DNA of 18,701 bases, taken from contig CABYOG010000018.1 of NCBI GenBank assembly GCA_902520575.1, forward strand, positions 1-18,701, read 5' to 3'. Made by a program: the position numbers and the translations under genes. Positions 1 to 7,654 of the stretch are shown here, piece by piece (the first letter of the stretch is position 1; every line of letters starts with the position of its first letter). Below the pieces are notes generated by a model, which had not been told where the DNA came from, did no database searches, and was given only the letters and a program-made list of their open reading frames with translations. The DNA comes from an uncultured SAR116 cluster alpha proteobacterium. Its GTDB lineage: Bacteria; Pseudomonadota; Alphaproteobacteria; Puniceispirillales; Puniceispirillaceae.

Positions 1-1
1 T

Positions 2-229
2 GATCTTGTGGCAAGTGAGAAGGCTGAAATCTCTATTATCCAGCAGTTCTTGCCTGAACCGCTGTCCGAAGCAGAATGTGATGCGGCACTGAAAATGGCT
101 ATTGCCGCAACCAAAGCAGCTTCGGTCAAGGATATGGGCAAGGTCATGGCTTATTTGAGGGGCGAATATGCTGGTCGGATGGATTTTTCTATTGTCTCAC
201 AACTAGTAAAAACACGTCTGATGAGCTAA
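2..229 (+). CDS. yqeY: GatB/YqeY domain protein, C-terminal part (5' end outside window)
   Basis: The open frame runs in from the left edge (Asp-Leu-Val-Ala-Ser before the first Glu-Lys), so the GTG at 8 is an internal valine and not a start. The 75 or so visible residues match the C-terminal half of the GatB/YqeY family: an IIQQFLPEPLS segment, then GKVMAYLRGEYAGRMDFS near the end, typical of the helical tail domain shared with the GatB subunit of the tRNA amidotransferase. YqeY proteins are small (about 150 residues), so roughly half is visible. The family is thought to be linked to tRNA-dependent amidation, but its exact role is not settled. It ends 111 bp before dnaG on the same strand, a neighbourhood common in alphaproteobacteria. 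Confidence 0.88.
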   Translation, partial: DLVASEKAEISIIQQFLPEPLSEAECDAALKMAIAATKAASVKDMGKVMAYLRGEYAGRMDFSIVSQLVKTRLMS

Positions 230-340
230 CCTTTTTCTTTTTGTATCTGATGGGCAGATGGCATTACTGTTTTTCCGGTTATGTTTGCAGGCGATATCTT
301 GACCAAGGGACAGTAGAAACAGCAAAGCGAGGGTTTTTCT

Positions 341-2044
341 GTGGCGGTGACACCTGCATTTATCGACGAATTGCGTAACCGCCTGACTTTGTCGGATTTG
401 GTGGGTCGGCGAGTCAAGCTGGTGTCTAAGGGTGGGCGTCTGGCCGGCTTATGCCCGTTTCACAATGAAAAGACCGCAAGCTTTTACGTGAACGATACAG
501 AAGGATTTTATCACTGCTTTGGCTGTGGGGCTAATGGCGATATGATAAGCTGGCTGCGCGAGACAGATGGTCTGGAATTTATTGAAGCTGTTCGCCAGCT
601 CAGTGAAATGGCCGGCCTGCCTTTACCAGAAGATGACCGCGCATCTGATGTTGCTGCCCAACAGCGCAAAGCCTCTGTAGATGCCTGTGATACCGCAGCA
701 GGGTTTTTTGTCTCTCAACTTCACACAAAAAAAGGTTTGGCCGCCTTAAACTATATCAGACAGCGCGGACTCTCTGATGATGTAATAGTTGATTTCCGGC
801 TGGGCTATGCCCCGCGCAGTGGACTGTTTGCGCATCTGCAACAGCGTGAATTTTCCACTGAGCTGGTCAAGTCAGCCGGGCTGGTGGGCGTTTCTGATAG
901 AGATGGTTCTGTCTATGATTATTTCCGCGACCGGCTGATTTTCCCAATTGAAGATCCTCGCGGCCGGATAATAGGCTTCGGAGCCCGCGCGCTGGGCGAT
1001 TTAAAGCCGAAATATTTAAACTCACCTGAAAGTCCGTCTTTTGTGAAAAAATCTGTTCTTTATGGATGGAGCCGGGCCAGAAAGGCAGTACGTCGCGGTT
1101 TACCGTTGATGGTGGTGGAAGGATATATGGATGTGATTGCTGTATCCTCCTCTGGCGTGGCAGCCGCTGTCGCACCGCTGGGAACAGCCTTGGGCGAAGA
1201 TCAGTTTCGCTTGCTCTGGAAATTATCTAATGAACCTGTTTTGTGTTTTGATGGTGATAAAGCAGGACAGATAGCCGCGCAGCGAGCAATTGAACGGGTG
1301 CTTCCGCTACTGGAACCTGGACGCTCCGTGCGGCTGGCAGTGCTGCCGGAAGGCCAGGATCCGGATGACATTCTGCGCCAAAAGGGCCCGGACGGGCTGC
1401 GCCGCATCCTCAATGCTGCCACCGGTCTTCTTGACAGTCTCTGGGCCAGTAAAGCAGCAGACTACCATTTAGATAACCCGCGCACACAAGCCGGGGTGAA
1501 AGCAGCATTCTGGCAGGATATGCGTGGTCTTGTTCGCAGCATTACCCATCATCAGACCCGCAGCGCTTGGGCAGATGATTTGGAACGCCGGATTACGACG
1601 ATGCGCGGGGTTACCCGCGCCGGAGGCAGCAACCGTTCGGGTCAAACGACTGCTGTGCCGCTAATGCGCCGTCCAAAAACAGGACGTCATGTGCAAATTA
1701 AAGCGTTATTAGCCTTATTGATCCGCACACCAGCCCTGTTTTCTGACTATGCAGAAGCACTTGCTATGCTTAATTGTAACGATGACGGTCTTGACGCGCT
1801 AAAAAATGCGCTCATTGACAGATTGATGAACGCACCTGACCTTGACGCCGCAGCATTAAGACATCATTTAATAGCAGATGGCTATGAAGAATTGTTGAGC
1901 CAGTTGTTCGGGACAGATATGTCAGCCCGTCTCGGCGGGCTAATAGGTAAAATGGATACAGGCGAAGTAAATGACGCGCGGTTGCGCGCCGTTCTAGATG
2001 AAATGACAGAGCGGCTGGCTCGGAACGACAGACGAAGTTTATAA
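341..2044 (+). CDS. dnaG: DNA primase DnaG
   Basis: DnaG makes the short RNA primers used at the replication fork, working with the replicative helicase DnaB. The 567-residue protein is close to the usual length. It has the N-terminal CHC2 zinc-binding domain with Cys38, His41, Cys59 and Cys62 (CPFH and CFGCG motifs). The central primase/Toprim core carries the acidic metal ligands: Glu260 in VVEGYMDV and Asp304/Asp306 in CFDGDKAG. The rest, about residues 430-567, would be the helicase-interacting domain, which is poorly conserved. The start is GTG with a purine-rich GAGGG about 8 bases upstream; no ATG lies nearby in this frame. The gene lies 40 bp before rpoD with no visible terminator, so the two are probably co-transcribed. 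Nothing essential seems to be missing. Confidence 0.98.
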   Translation: MAVTPAFIDELRNRLTLSDLVGRRVKLVSKGGRLAGLCPFHNEKTASFYVNDTEGFYHCFGCGANGDMISWLRETDGLEFIEAVRQLSEMAGLPLPEDDRASDVAAQQRKASVDACDTAAGFFVSQLHTKKGLAALNYIRQRGLSDDVIVDFRLGYAPRSGLFAHLQQREFSTELVKSAGLVGVSDRDGSVYDYFRDRLIFPIEDPRGRIIGFGARALGDLKPKYLNSPESPSFVKKSVLYGWSRARKAVRRGLPLMVVEGYMDVIAVSSSGVAAAVAPLGTALGEDQFRLLWKLSNEPVLCFDGDKAGQIAAQRAIERVLPLLEPGRSVRLAVLPEGQDPDDILRQKGPDGLRRILNAATGLLDSLWASKAADYHLDNPRTQAGVKAAFWQDMRGLVRSITHHQTRSAWADDLERRITTMRGVTRAGGSNRSGQTTAVPLMRRPKTGRHVQIKALLALLIRTPALFSDYAEALAMLNCNDDGLDALKNALIDRLMNAPDLDAAALRHHLIADGYEELLSQLFGTDMSARLGGLIGKMDTGEVNDARLRAVLDEMTERLARNDRRSL

Positions 2045-2084
2045 ACCGCTGTGCAATTTAGGCTGATGATTTAAGGGGATAGTC

Positions 2085-4109
2085 ATGGCACGCAAGACGA
2101 CAAAACAGGTTAGCACACCAGTTACCGATCAGACAGATGACGCTCCGGTTCTGGATACCAGCAACACCGCTGTCAAGGCTCTCATCATAAAAGGTAAGGA
2201 ACGCGGCTTTGTAACCCATGATGAGCTGAATTCTGCGCTGCCTCAGGGCGAGCTCACCTCTGAGCAGATTGAGGATGTGATGGCTTCTCTGTCCCAAATG
2301 GGTGTGAATGTAGTTGAGGCTACAGACGATGTCGATGCCGACGATTCAGAAGCTGAAGCTGGAGAAGGTCGTGCCTCTGGCAATCTGTCTGATAATGAAG
2401 TTGGTGGATCTGATGATCCGGTACGAATGTATTTGCGCGAAATGGGCTCTGTTGAGCTACTCAGTCGAGAAGGCGAGATCGCGATCGCTAAGCGAATTGA
2501 AGCTGGGCGCGAGATGATGATCGGCGGCATTTGCGAATCACCGCTAGCTATGCGGGCGCTCCTAACTTGGACAGAACAGGTTCGTGACGGTGTTGTACCT
2601 TTGCGTGATATTATTGATTTGGACCTAACTTTTGTGCGGCTGAACGGCTCACCCATAGAAGATAACAGCTCCGGCATTCCCAACGGCCAGAACTTGGCTG
2701 CTGTCAATGATGACCATATGAATGTGGGTGAAGATGATGACGATGATGATGACGAAGACGAAGCAGAACAGCTGGATGATGAAGAAGGCGAAGACAGTGA
2801 AAGCCAGTCCGGTGACCGCACGGATGAAGACGACCTAGATGATATGACACTGTCCCTGGCGGCAATGGAATCTGCTGTTTATGAAGATGTAATGGCTCAG
2901 ATTGTAGTGATAGAAAAGTTGTTCAAAAAATATGCTACCCTTCAGGATAAAAAGGTTGCCGCTGCTGCCAAGGCCAAAACCCTGTCTGCATCTCAGGAGA
3001 GTGACCTCGCTGAAATGAAAATACAACTTATTGAAGAAATGCAGCACGTCTGCTTGCATAATTCACGTTTGGACAGCCTGAGCCAGCAGCTGTCTGATCT
3101 GAATCGGCATATGACTGCATTAGATGGACGTATGCTGCGGCTAACCGGCCAGTGTGGAATCTCGCGTTCTACCTTTATGGAAAAATGGGCAGGCTTTGAA
3201 ACACAAGCCAAATGGCCTGGAGAGGACGTCAAAACCAAAGGCTGGAACAAGTTGAAAGACACCCAGCGGGAGGAGATAGATGACATAATCACTAAGATGC
3301 AGCTGATCGCTTCAGATTCAGGCGTTACCATTACGGAATTACGCAAGCTAGTTAATACCATTCAGCGTGGCCAGCGTGAAGCAGCCCGGGCAAAGAAAGA
3401 AATGGTCGAAGCTAATCTGCGTCTTGTGATTTCGATCGCCAAGAAATACACGAACCGCGGTTTGCAGTTCCTTGACCTTATCCAAGAAGGCAATATCGGG
3501 CTGATGAAGGCGGTCGATAAATTTGAATATCGCCGTGGTTATAAATTCTCCACCTACGCGACTTGGTGGATTCGTCAGGCAATAACAAGGTCTATTGCCG
3601 ATCAGGCTCGCACCATTCGGATACCAGTGCATATGATTGAAACCATTAACAAGCTTGTTCGCACTTCCCGACATATGCTACATGAAATTGGGCGTGAGCC
3701 GACACCCGAAGAACTGGCCGAAAAGCTGTCTATGCCACTCGATAAGGTCCGCAAGGTTCTGAAAATTGCAAAAGAGCCTATTAGCTTGGAAACTCCTATA
3801 GGAGATGAGGAAGACAGCCAGTTAGGTGATTTTATTGAAGATAAAAATGCGGTCCAGCCATTAGATGCCGCTATTCATTCCAATTTGCGTGAGACCACCA
3901 CGAGGGTGCTGGCTTCACTTACCCCGCGGGAAGAACGGGTGTTGCGGATGCGGTTTGGGATTGGTATGAACACTGATCACACGCTGGAAGAGGTGGGTCA
4001 GCAATTCTCTGTCACGCGGGAACGCATCCGCCAGATTGAAGCTAAAGCCTTGCGTAAGCTGAAACACCCCTCCCGATCACGAAAATTGCGTTCTTTCTTA
4101 GAGTTTTAG
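2085..4109 (+). CDS. rpoD: RNA polymerase primary sigma factor RpoD (sigma-70)
   Basis: This is the housekeeping sigma factor that directs RNA polymerase to most promoters. The 674-residue protein has every sigma-70 region: 1.1 at about residues 27-80; 1.2 at about 108-140 ([11 protein letters not shown]); a long non-conserved region; region 2 from about residue 436 (the [19 protein letters not shown] core-binding helix and the [14 protein letters not shown] stretch for -10 recognition); region 3 after IRIPVHMIE; and region 4 from about 612 ([16 protein letters not shown], then the [10 protein letters not shown] helix-turn-helix for -35 recognition). Residues 216-254 in the non-conserved region are almost all Asp/Glu, a feature seen in many alphaproteobacterial RpoD proteins. 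The ATG is preceded by AAGGGGA at good spacing. It follows dnaG by 40 bp. Confidence 0.99.
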   Translation: MARKTTKQVSTPVTDQTDDAPVLDTSNTAVKALIIKGKERGFVTHDELNSALPQGELTSEQIEDVMASLSQMGVNVVEATDDVDADDSEAEAGEGRASGNLSDNEVGGSDDPVRMYLREMGSVELLSREGEIAIAKRIEAGREMMIGGICESPLAMRALLTWTEQVRDGVVPLRDIIDLDLTFVRLNGSPIEDNSSGIPNGQNLAAVNDDHMNVGEDDDDDDDEDEAEQLDDEEGEDSESQSGDRTDEDDLDDMTLSLAAMESAVYEDVMAQIVVIEKLFKKYATLQDKKVAAAAKAKTLSASQESDLAEMKIQLIEEMQHVCLHNSRLDSLSQQLSDLNRHMTALDGRMLRLTGQCGISRSTFMEKWAGFETQAKWPGEDVKTKGWNKLKDTQREEIDDIITKMQLIASDSGVTITELRKLVNTIQRGQREAARAKKEMVEANLRLVISIAKKYTNRGLQFLDLIQEGNIGLMKAVDKFEYRRGYKFSTYATWWIRQAITRSIADQARTIRIPVHMIETINKLVRTSRHMLHEIGREPTPEELAEKLSMPLDKVRKVLKIAKEPISLETPIGDEEDSQLGDFIEDKNAVQPLDAAIHSNLRETTTRVLASLTPREERVLRMRFGIGMNTDHTLEEVGQQFSVTRERIRQIEAKALRKLKHPSRSRKLRSFLEF

Positions 4110-4157
4110 AGAAGAGGCATGCACCTAAGCACATAGTTTGTATTCTTGGACTGGCCA

Positions 4158-4175
4158 GCAAGGGGCTTGCCTTTT
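4158..4175 (+). terminator. Candidate intrinsic terminator after rpoD
   Basis: A 5-bp perfect stem, GCAAG (4158-4162) with CTTGC (4166-4170) around a GGG loop, is followed by CTTTT. It lies 49 bp after the rpoD stop. The stem is short and the T run brief, so termination may be partial, allowing readthrough to the tRNA downstream. Confidence 0.4.
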
Positions 4176-4179
4176 GAAG

Positions 4180-4216
4180 CGCTCTGCGGCAATAAGAGCG
4201 AGTTGCTCTAAAAGAG
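4180..4216 (+). other. Alternating complementary segments (mutually exclusive hairpins)
   Basis: Four short segments alternate in sense: CGCTCT (4180-4185), AGAGCG (4195-4200), GCTCT (4205-4209) and AGAG (4213-4216). Segment 1 can pair with 2, 2 with 3, or 3 with 4, and these pairings exclude each other. The layout recalls an attenuator or an RNA processing region between the rpoD message and the tRNA. No leader peptide or long T run was seen, so the role is unknown. Confidence 0.25.
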
Positions 4217-4288
4217 ATCGATGAATGAAGTCGAGAACTATCGCTAAGGCTAGGTTAAATGTAAGGCAAAATGTCGTGATGATGTGTG

Positions 4289-4365
4289 GGGCCTGTAGTT
4301 CAATTGGTTAGAACCCACGGCTCATAACCGTGTTGTTGCAGGTTCGAGTCCTGCCGGGCCCACCA
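4289..4365 (+). tRNA. tRNA with CAU anticodon, probably tRNA-Ile2 (lysidine type)
   Basis: The 77-base sequence folds as a full cloverleaf: acceptor GGGCCTG/CGGGCCC (one G-U pair), D stem GTTC/GAAC, anticodon stem CACGG/CCGTG with loop CTCATAA, five-base variable loop, T stem GCAGG/CCTGC with loop TTCGAGT, discriminator A73 and encoded CCA. The anticodon is CAU. It is not an initiator, because it lacks the mismatched first acceptor pair and the GGG/CCC anticodon stem. The GGGCC acceptor with A73 resembles tRNA-Ile, and C4-G69 and C5-G68 agree with what is known of recognition by the lysidine synthetase TilS, so tRNA-Ile2 reading AUA is favoured over elongator tRNA-Met. The D stem is GUUC/GAAC rather than the usual GCUC/GAGC, and A15 matches U48 as a Levitt-type pair, so it looks functional. 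Confidence 0.95.
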
Positions 4366-4415
4366 TTCTTTTTAATTTAGTGGTTTCACCTTTCGCAATT
4401 TAGCTTTTACTGCCT

Positions 4416-6473
4416 TTAACTTGCATTAGCTTCGGCTGTGATTGTAGCTTGGAGGAACAGGTAATTCTCTGGTCCAACTGGCACTTCATCTATCTTTTCT
4501 GACAGGTAGACCGATAGTTCGCCTGCAGCTCCAGCAGCTTTTGCACGCGCCTCTACAGATGTCTCTGCAGCCGCTTTGGCTAATGCCAGCGCTTCCTCAA
4601 GACTTTTGACATCGTGCGGGCCAGCGGCCAGATGTACGCGGAAAAGCCCAATTGATGGCTGTGTGATTATAATTTCCACCCGTTGCCGCACGTCACCAGC
4701 GGCTGCGCCCACCGCGCCAGCTACTTCTGCATGGTCCGGCACAATCAGTTCTGCGCGCAACCGCTCAGAAATTGCTGGGTAATAGGTTGCCGCTGATGCG
4801 CCCAGTGCAACAAGAGGCAACGATAGTTCCAGCGCAATCTCTACAGCAGTTTTTGTCCCGTCTTCTGCCCTGTCCCGCCTTTCTGTAATTGCCCCGCGCA
4901 ATACATCAGAAGAAGAAACTAGATATTCATTCTGATTTGGCTTGTTTTTCATCTGGCCTGTTGTTGCCTTTGCGGTCCTGTCATCCGCCAGCGCGGCATC
5001 CATCAGCGCAGTAGCAGAATGGTCTGTCAGTGCGTCAATCACCATCCTCGCGGCTTCCATCCCGTCAGCTGCTAGTTCCGAACCTGAGCCTGATTTCTGG
5101 CGCGCCAGAAGCTCAGCGCCAAGTTTTGCAGAGCACATATCAAACTCGTCAAACCGGCCTAACACATGTACCGCATCTGTTGGCGTGAAACAGGACAACA
5201 TTACGAGCCCACGTGTGATTAATCTGTCTATACCGCCTAGCGCTACTTGTGTTGTCGCGACATCAGCCAGCGGGGCGACACCCACCTCTATAAGCCGGTG
5301 CAGTAATTTTGTCTCAGACCGTGTTAGCCATTTCGGCACTGCCTCAGCTTGCACCATCGCCTGCACAAAGCGGCCATCTGTTCCTTGAGAAATAGCTTGT
5401 TTAGTCTGCTGGCGCAGAACCTCCTTTATCTGTGGCTGCTGGGTGCTGAGTAAGCTGAGCGGGATTGCTCGTCGCGGGCCAAGGCAGACTCCACCTTTCA
5501 AATCCCGGCTATTAACAGACACCACACTATCCCCTCCCAGACCGAATGTGCGGATATGGGCTGCTTCTACATTTGTGCGCCAGCCTCCCACTATCGCTCC
5601 GTCCGCAGAGGTTTGAACAACGCCGCCACGTAGTCGAGCAATATCTGTTGTGGTGCCGCCAATATCCGAAACAATGACGTCTTCTTCTCCAACCAGAAAG
5701 GCGGCCCCAGAAATGCTGGCAGCCGGGCCAGACAAGACCGTTTCAACAGGGCGGGAGCGAGCATAATCCGCCTGTAACAGCGTGCCATCACCTTTGACCA
5801 CCATTAGGGCACAGTTAAGCCCCAGCTGTTCTATCTGCAAAGAGGTGGATTTGATCAGCCTATCCAGCAAGCTGATCAAACGCGCATTCAGAACTGTGGT
5901 CAGGGCACGGCGCGGCCCGCCCAGTGCATTTGACAATTCATGGCTACAGGTCACTGGCAGGCCGGTTGTCAGGCTTAAATGATCCCGTACTGCCTTTTCA
6001 TGTCCAGGGTTTCGGGTGGCAAAATGTCCGGCCACAGCGAAGCTGGAGACTTGTCCGTCCAGTTCTGTCAGTTCTGCTGTCAGCGCTTTAATGTCTAGGA
6101 CGGCCTGTTCACTCCCGTCAGGCTTATGTCCTCCAGCAATTTGCAAAACCGGATCCTTGTTAATGGCCGCTCCTAGATCGGCCCGGTTTAACACATCCGC
6201 ATCAAAGCCGATTAGCACCAGCGCAATACGTCCGCCTACACCCTCAACAACGGAATTGGTGGCGAGCGTGGTTGACAGGGTTACTCGCGAAATTGCGGCT
6301 GCATCACCGCCCCATTCCGCCAACACAGCCTCAATCGCCTTGCCCACTCCAACTGACAGATCTGCCCGTGTGGTAAAAGCCTTGGCTGTGGCCAGAATAG
6401 TGCGGCTCTGCTTGTCCAACAGTGCGGCATCAGTAAATGTGCCGCCTGTATCAAGCCCCAGAACAAGGCTCAT
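4416..6473 (-). CDS. HyuA-type hydantoinase/5-oxoprolinase family ATPase
   Basis: This family couples ATP hydrolysis to ring opening of 5-oxoproline, hydantoins or related amides, or to carboxylation in some relatives. The protein has 685 residues, the normal length of a stand-alone HyuA subunit. It has the N-terminal Hydant_A_N signature LGLDTGGTFTDAAL at about residues 5-18, and the second actin-like-ATPase phosphate motif DIGGTTTDIARL at 270-281. A FGLGGDS segment and FTPTDAVHVLG follow. The start chosen is the ATG at 6473, which overlaps the stop of the upstream amidotransferase gene as ATGA, suggesting coupled translation; an in-frame ATG at 6482 would add three residues. No HyuB subunit gene is next to it, which is unusual for a hydantoinase. 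The substrate cannot be told from sequence. No clear terminator was found after it. Confidence 0.9.
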   Translation of the reverse strand: MSLVLGLDTGGTFTDAALLDKQSRTILATAKAFTTRADLSVGVGKAIEAVLAEWGGDAAAISRVTLSTTLATNSVVEGVGGRIALVLIGFDADVLNRADLGAAINKDPVLQIAGGHKPDGSEQAVLDIKALTAELTELDGQVSSFAVAGHFATRNPGHEKAVRDHLSLTTGLPVTCSHELSNALGGPRRALTTVLNARLISLLDRLIKSTSLQIEQLGLNCALMVVKGDGTLLQADYARSRPVETVLSGPAASISGAAFLVGEEDVIVSDIGGTTTDIARLRGGVVQTSADGAIVGGWRTNVEAAHIRTFGLGGDSVVSVNSRDLKGGVCLGPRRAIPLSLLSTQQPQIKEVLRQQTKQAISQGTDGRFVQAMVQAEAVPKWLTRSETKLLHRLIEVGVAPLADVATTQVALGGIDRLITRGLVMLSCFTPTDAVHVLGRFDEFDMCSAKLGAELLARQKSGSGSELAADGMEAARMVIDALTDHSATALMDAALADDRTAKATTGQMKNKPNQNEYLVSSSDVLRGAITERRDRAEDGTKTAVEIALELSLPLVALGASAATYYPAISERLRAELIVPDHAEVAGAVGAAAGDVRQRVEIIITQPSIGLFRVHLAAGPHDVKSLEEALALAKAAAETSVEARAKAAGAAGELSVYLSEKIDEVPVGPENYLFLQATITAEANAS

Positions 6474-7246
6474 GCAGCCCATCCGCGCCGTAGGGCTGCT
6501 GTGGTGAAAAACTGTTTAATCCAGCCCGCCACAAGGGGAGAATCTGTTTTTTTGGCAAGGCTGGCCCTTGCGGCCTTTGTGCGCTCTGTCCCAACCCTAT
6601 TCTCAATCGAATCAAGAAGCGCAGCTGAATAGCCCGCGTCAAATTCTGGGTGCCCTTGCAGACAAAGCACAGTTTGAACCCCATCTCTGTTGCACAGGGT
6701 AAAGCCTGCCTCATCACAGAAATCGCTGCTGGCCAGTCGCTCAGCTCCTTTGGGCAGGCGGGTCACCTGATCCTGATGAAAATAAATAAGCTTCACAACC
6801 GCATCATCTGGCAGCTCTGCTTTGGCAACAGGCTGGCGTTCAAATCGCGTGGGCTTTACTCCCACGCCCCAGCCATCTGGCCATTTCACAACTTCACCAC
6901 CAAGCGCCTGCGCGATCGCCTGATGTCCAAAACAGATACCTAAAAGTGGAATATCCGCGTCATACGCCTCGCAGATAAACGCCATCAGCGGGTTTATCCA
7001 GCTGTGATCCTCATAAACGCCAGCAGCCGAGCCTGTCACGATATAGCCGTCACAGGCTCTGATTTGTTGCGGAAATTCACCATCAAGCACCCGGTAGGTC
7101 TTCAGTTTTGTCCAGCGTGGGCCTGTTTTCTCGTTCAGCAGCCGGTCAAACATCATCGGATATTCATCAAAGTTGCCCTTCAGATCAGCTCGGTTCTGTC
7201 CGGTTTGCAAGATCCCAATTGTCAGATTAGACAGCGTTTGTGTCAT
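6470..7246 (-). CDS. Class I glutamine amidotransferase family protein (GMP-synthase-like)
   Basis: The 258-residue protein is a free-standing class I glutamine amidotransferase domain. It has the nucleophile elbow GICFGHQ with Cys105, and the His199/Glu201 pair in GHPEFD, giving the complete Cys-His-Glu triad, plus the oxyanion-region VTGSAAGVYED at about 70-80. It belongs to the broad GMP-synthase-like group (COG0518), which also includes gamma-glutamyl peptidases, so it may hydrolyse a gamma-glutamyl bond and not feed ammonia to a synthase. No synthase partner is nearby. The ATG at 7246 is preferred because the longer frame would need a TTG at 7288; an AGGGA motif lies about 11 bases before the ATG. 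Its stop overlaps the HyuA-like start by 4 bp, so the two proteins are probably made together. Confidence 0.88.
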   Translation of the reverse strand: MTQTLSNLTIGILQTGQNRADLKGNFDEYPMMFDRLLNEKTGPRWTKLKTYRVLDGEFPQQIRACDGYIVTGSAAGVYEDHSWINPLMAFICEAYDADIPLLGICFGHQAIAQALGGEVVKWPDGWGVGVKPTRFERQPVAKAELPDDAVVKLIYFHQDQVTRLPKGAERLASSDFCDEAGFTLCNRDGVQTVLCLQGHPEFDAGYSAALLDSIENRVGTERTKAARASLAKKTDSPLVAGWIKQFFTTAALRRGWAA

Positions 7247-7320
7247 ATTATACTTGGTCCCTTTTCTCCGCCTTGCTTTTGGTTTCAATCTGCTACCTCT
7301 TGCATTGCAGTTGGCTGAGC

Positions 7321-7333
7321 ACGTGCATCACGT
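7321..7333. promoter_or_regulatory. Inverted repeat upstream of the amidotransferase gene (candidate operator)
   Basis: ACGTG and CACGT flank a CAT spacer, giving a perfect 5-bp dyad in the 183-bp gap between the ribbon-helix-helix gene and the minus-strand amidotransferase gene. On the minus strand, promoter-like TATACT (7347-7352) and TTGACT (7352-7357) lie just upstream, though they overlap and do not form one spaced promoter. The dyad is 75 bp before the amidotransferase start. An operator role is inference. Confidence 0.3.
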
Positions 7334-7429
7334 CTATTTATTAGCTAGTATAGTCAATCCCACAAAAGACGCATTTGTTTTTTGCATCATCTGTCGTTGT
7401 AATCGGAACACAGGGAGACTGTTCTGGCT

Positions 7430-7654
7430 TTATACCTGCCGGTTCTGCAAATACTGCAGCAAATAGACCCGAATTGCGCTAGACAAGCCCCTGGGCAGGC
7501 TGGTAGTCAGCCGCTCATCATCTATGGTCTGTATAAGTGCAGCCAAGGATAGAGCGTCCTGTTCTGCTACCTGTCTCAGCAAAGCCCAAAACTCCGGCTC
7601 CAGCGAGATGGAGGTGCGATGCCCATGCAGGGTGACGGAATAACGTCTAATCAT
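7430..7654 (-). CDS. Ribbon-helix-helix (RHH_4-type) small protein
   Basis: The 74-residue protein matches the ribbon-helix-helix family found widely in alphaproteobacteria. An N-terminal strand of RRYSVTLHGHRTSISLEP character (about residues 3-20) precedes a helix with EFWALLRQVAEQ, then SLAALIQTIDDER and SSAIRVYLLQYL at the C-terminal end. Members of this fold usually dimerise and place the strand in the DNA major groove, but targets of this subgroup are not established. The start ATG overlaps the TGA of the RNA methyltransferase gene upstream (ATGA, 4 bp), so translation is probably coupled. It precedes the amidotransferase/HyuA-like pair by 183 bp on the same strand. Regulation of that pair or of its own operon is possible but unproven. 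Confidence 0.85.
   Translation of the reverse strand: MIRRYSVTLHGHRTSISLEPEFWALLRQVAEQDALSLAALIQTIDDERLTTSLPRGLSSAIRVYLLQYLQNRQV

Noticed and set aside
2243..2821. A 192-codon minus-strand open frame rich in serine opposite rpoD
   Set aside because: It is the complement of the Asp/Glu-rich region of rpoD, where GAT and GAA codons read as serine and similar codons on the other strand. It has no recognisable domain.
4942..5388. A 148-codon plus-strand open frame inside the HyuA-like gene
   Set aside because: The minus-strand frame there is a clear family member with intact motifs; the plus-strand product is low-complexity and Ser/Ala-rich, typical of antisense shadows.
7004..7466. Plus-strand open frames across the amidotransferase start and the adjacent gap
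   Set aside because: They have no credible ribosome site and no recognisable domain, and they overlap a well-supported gene on the other strand.
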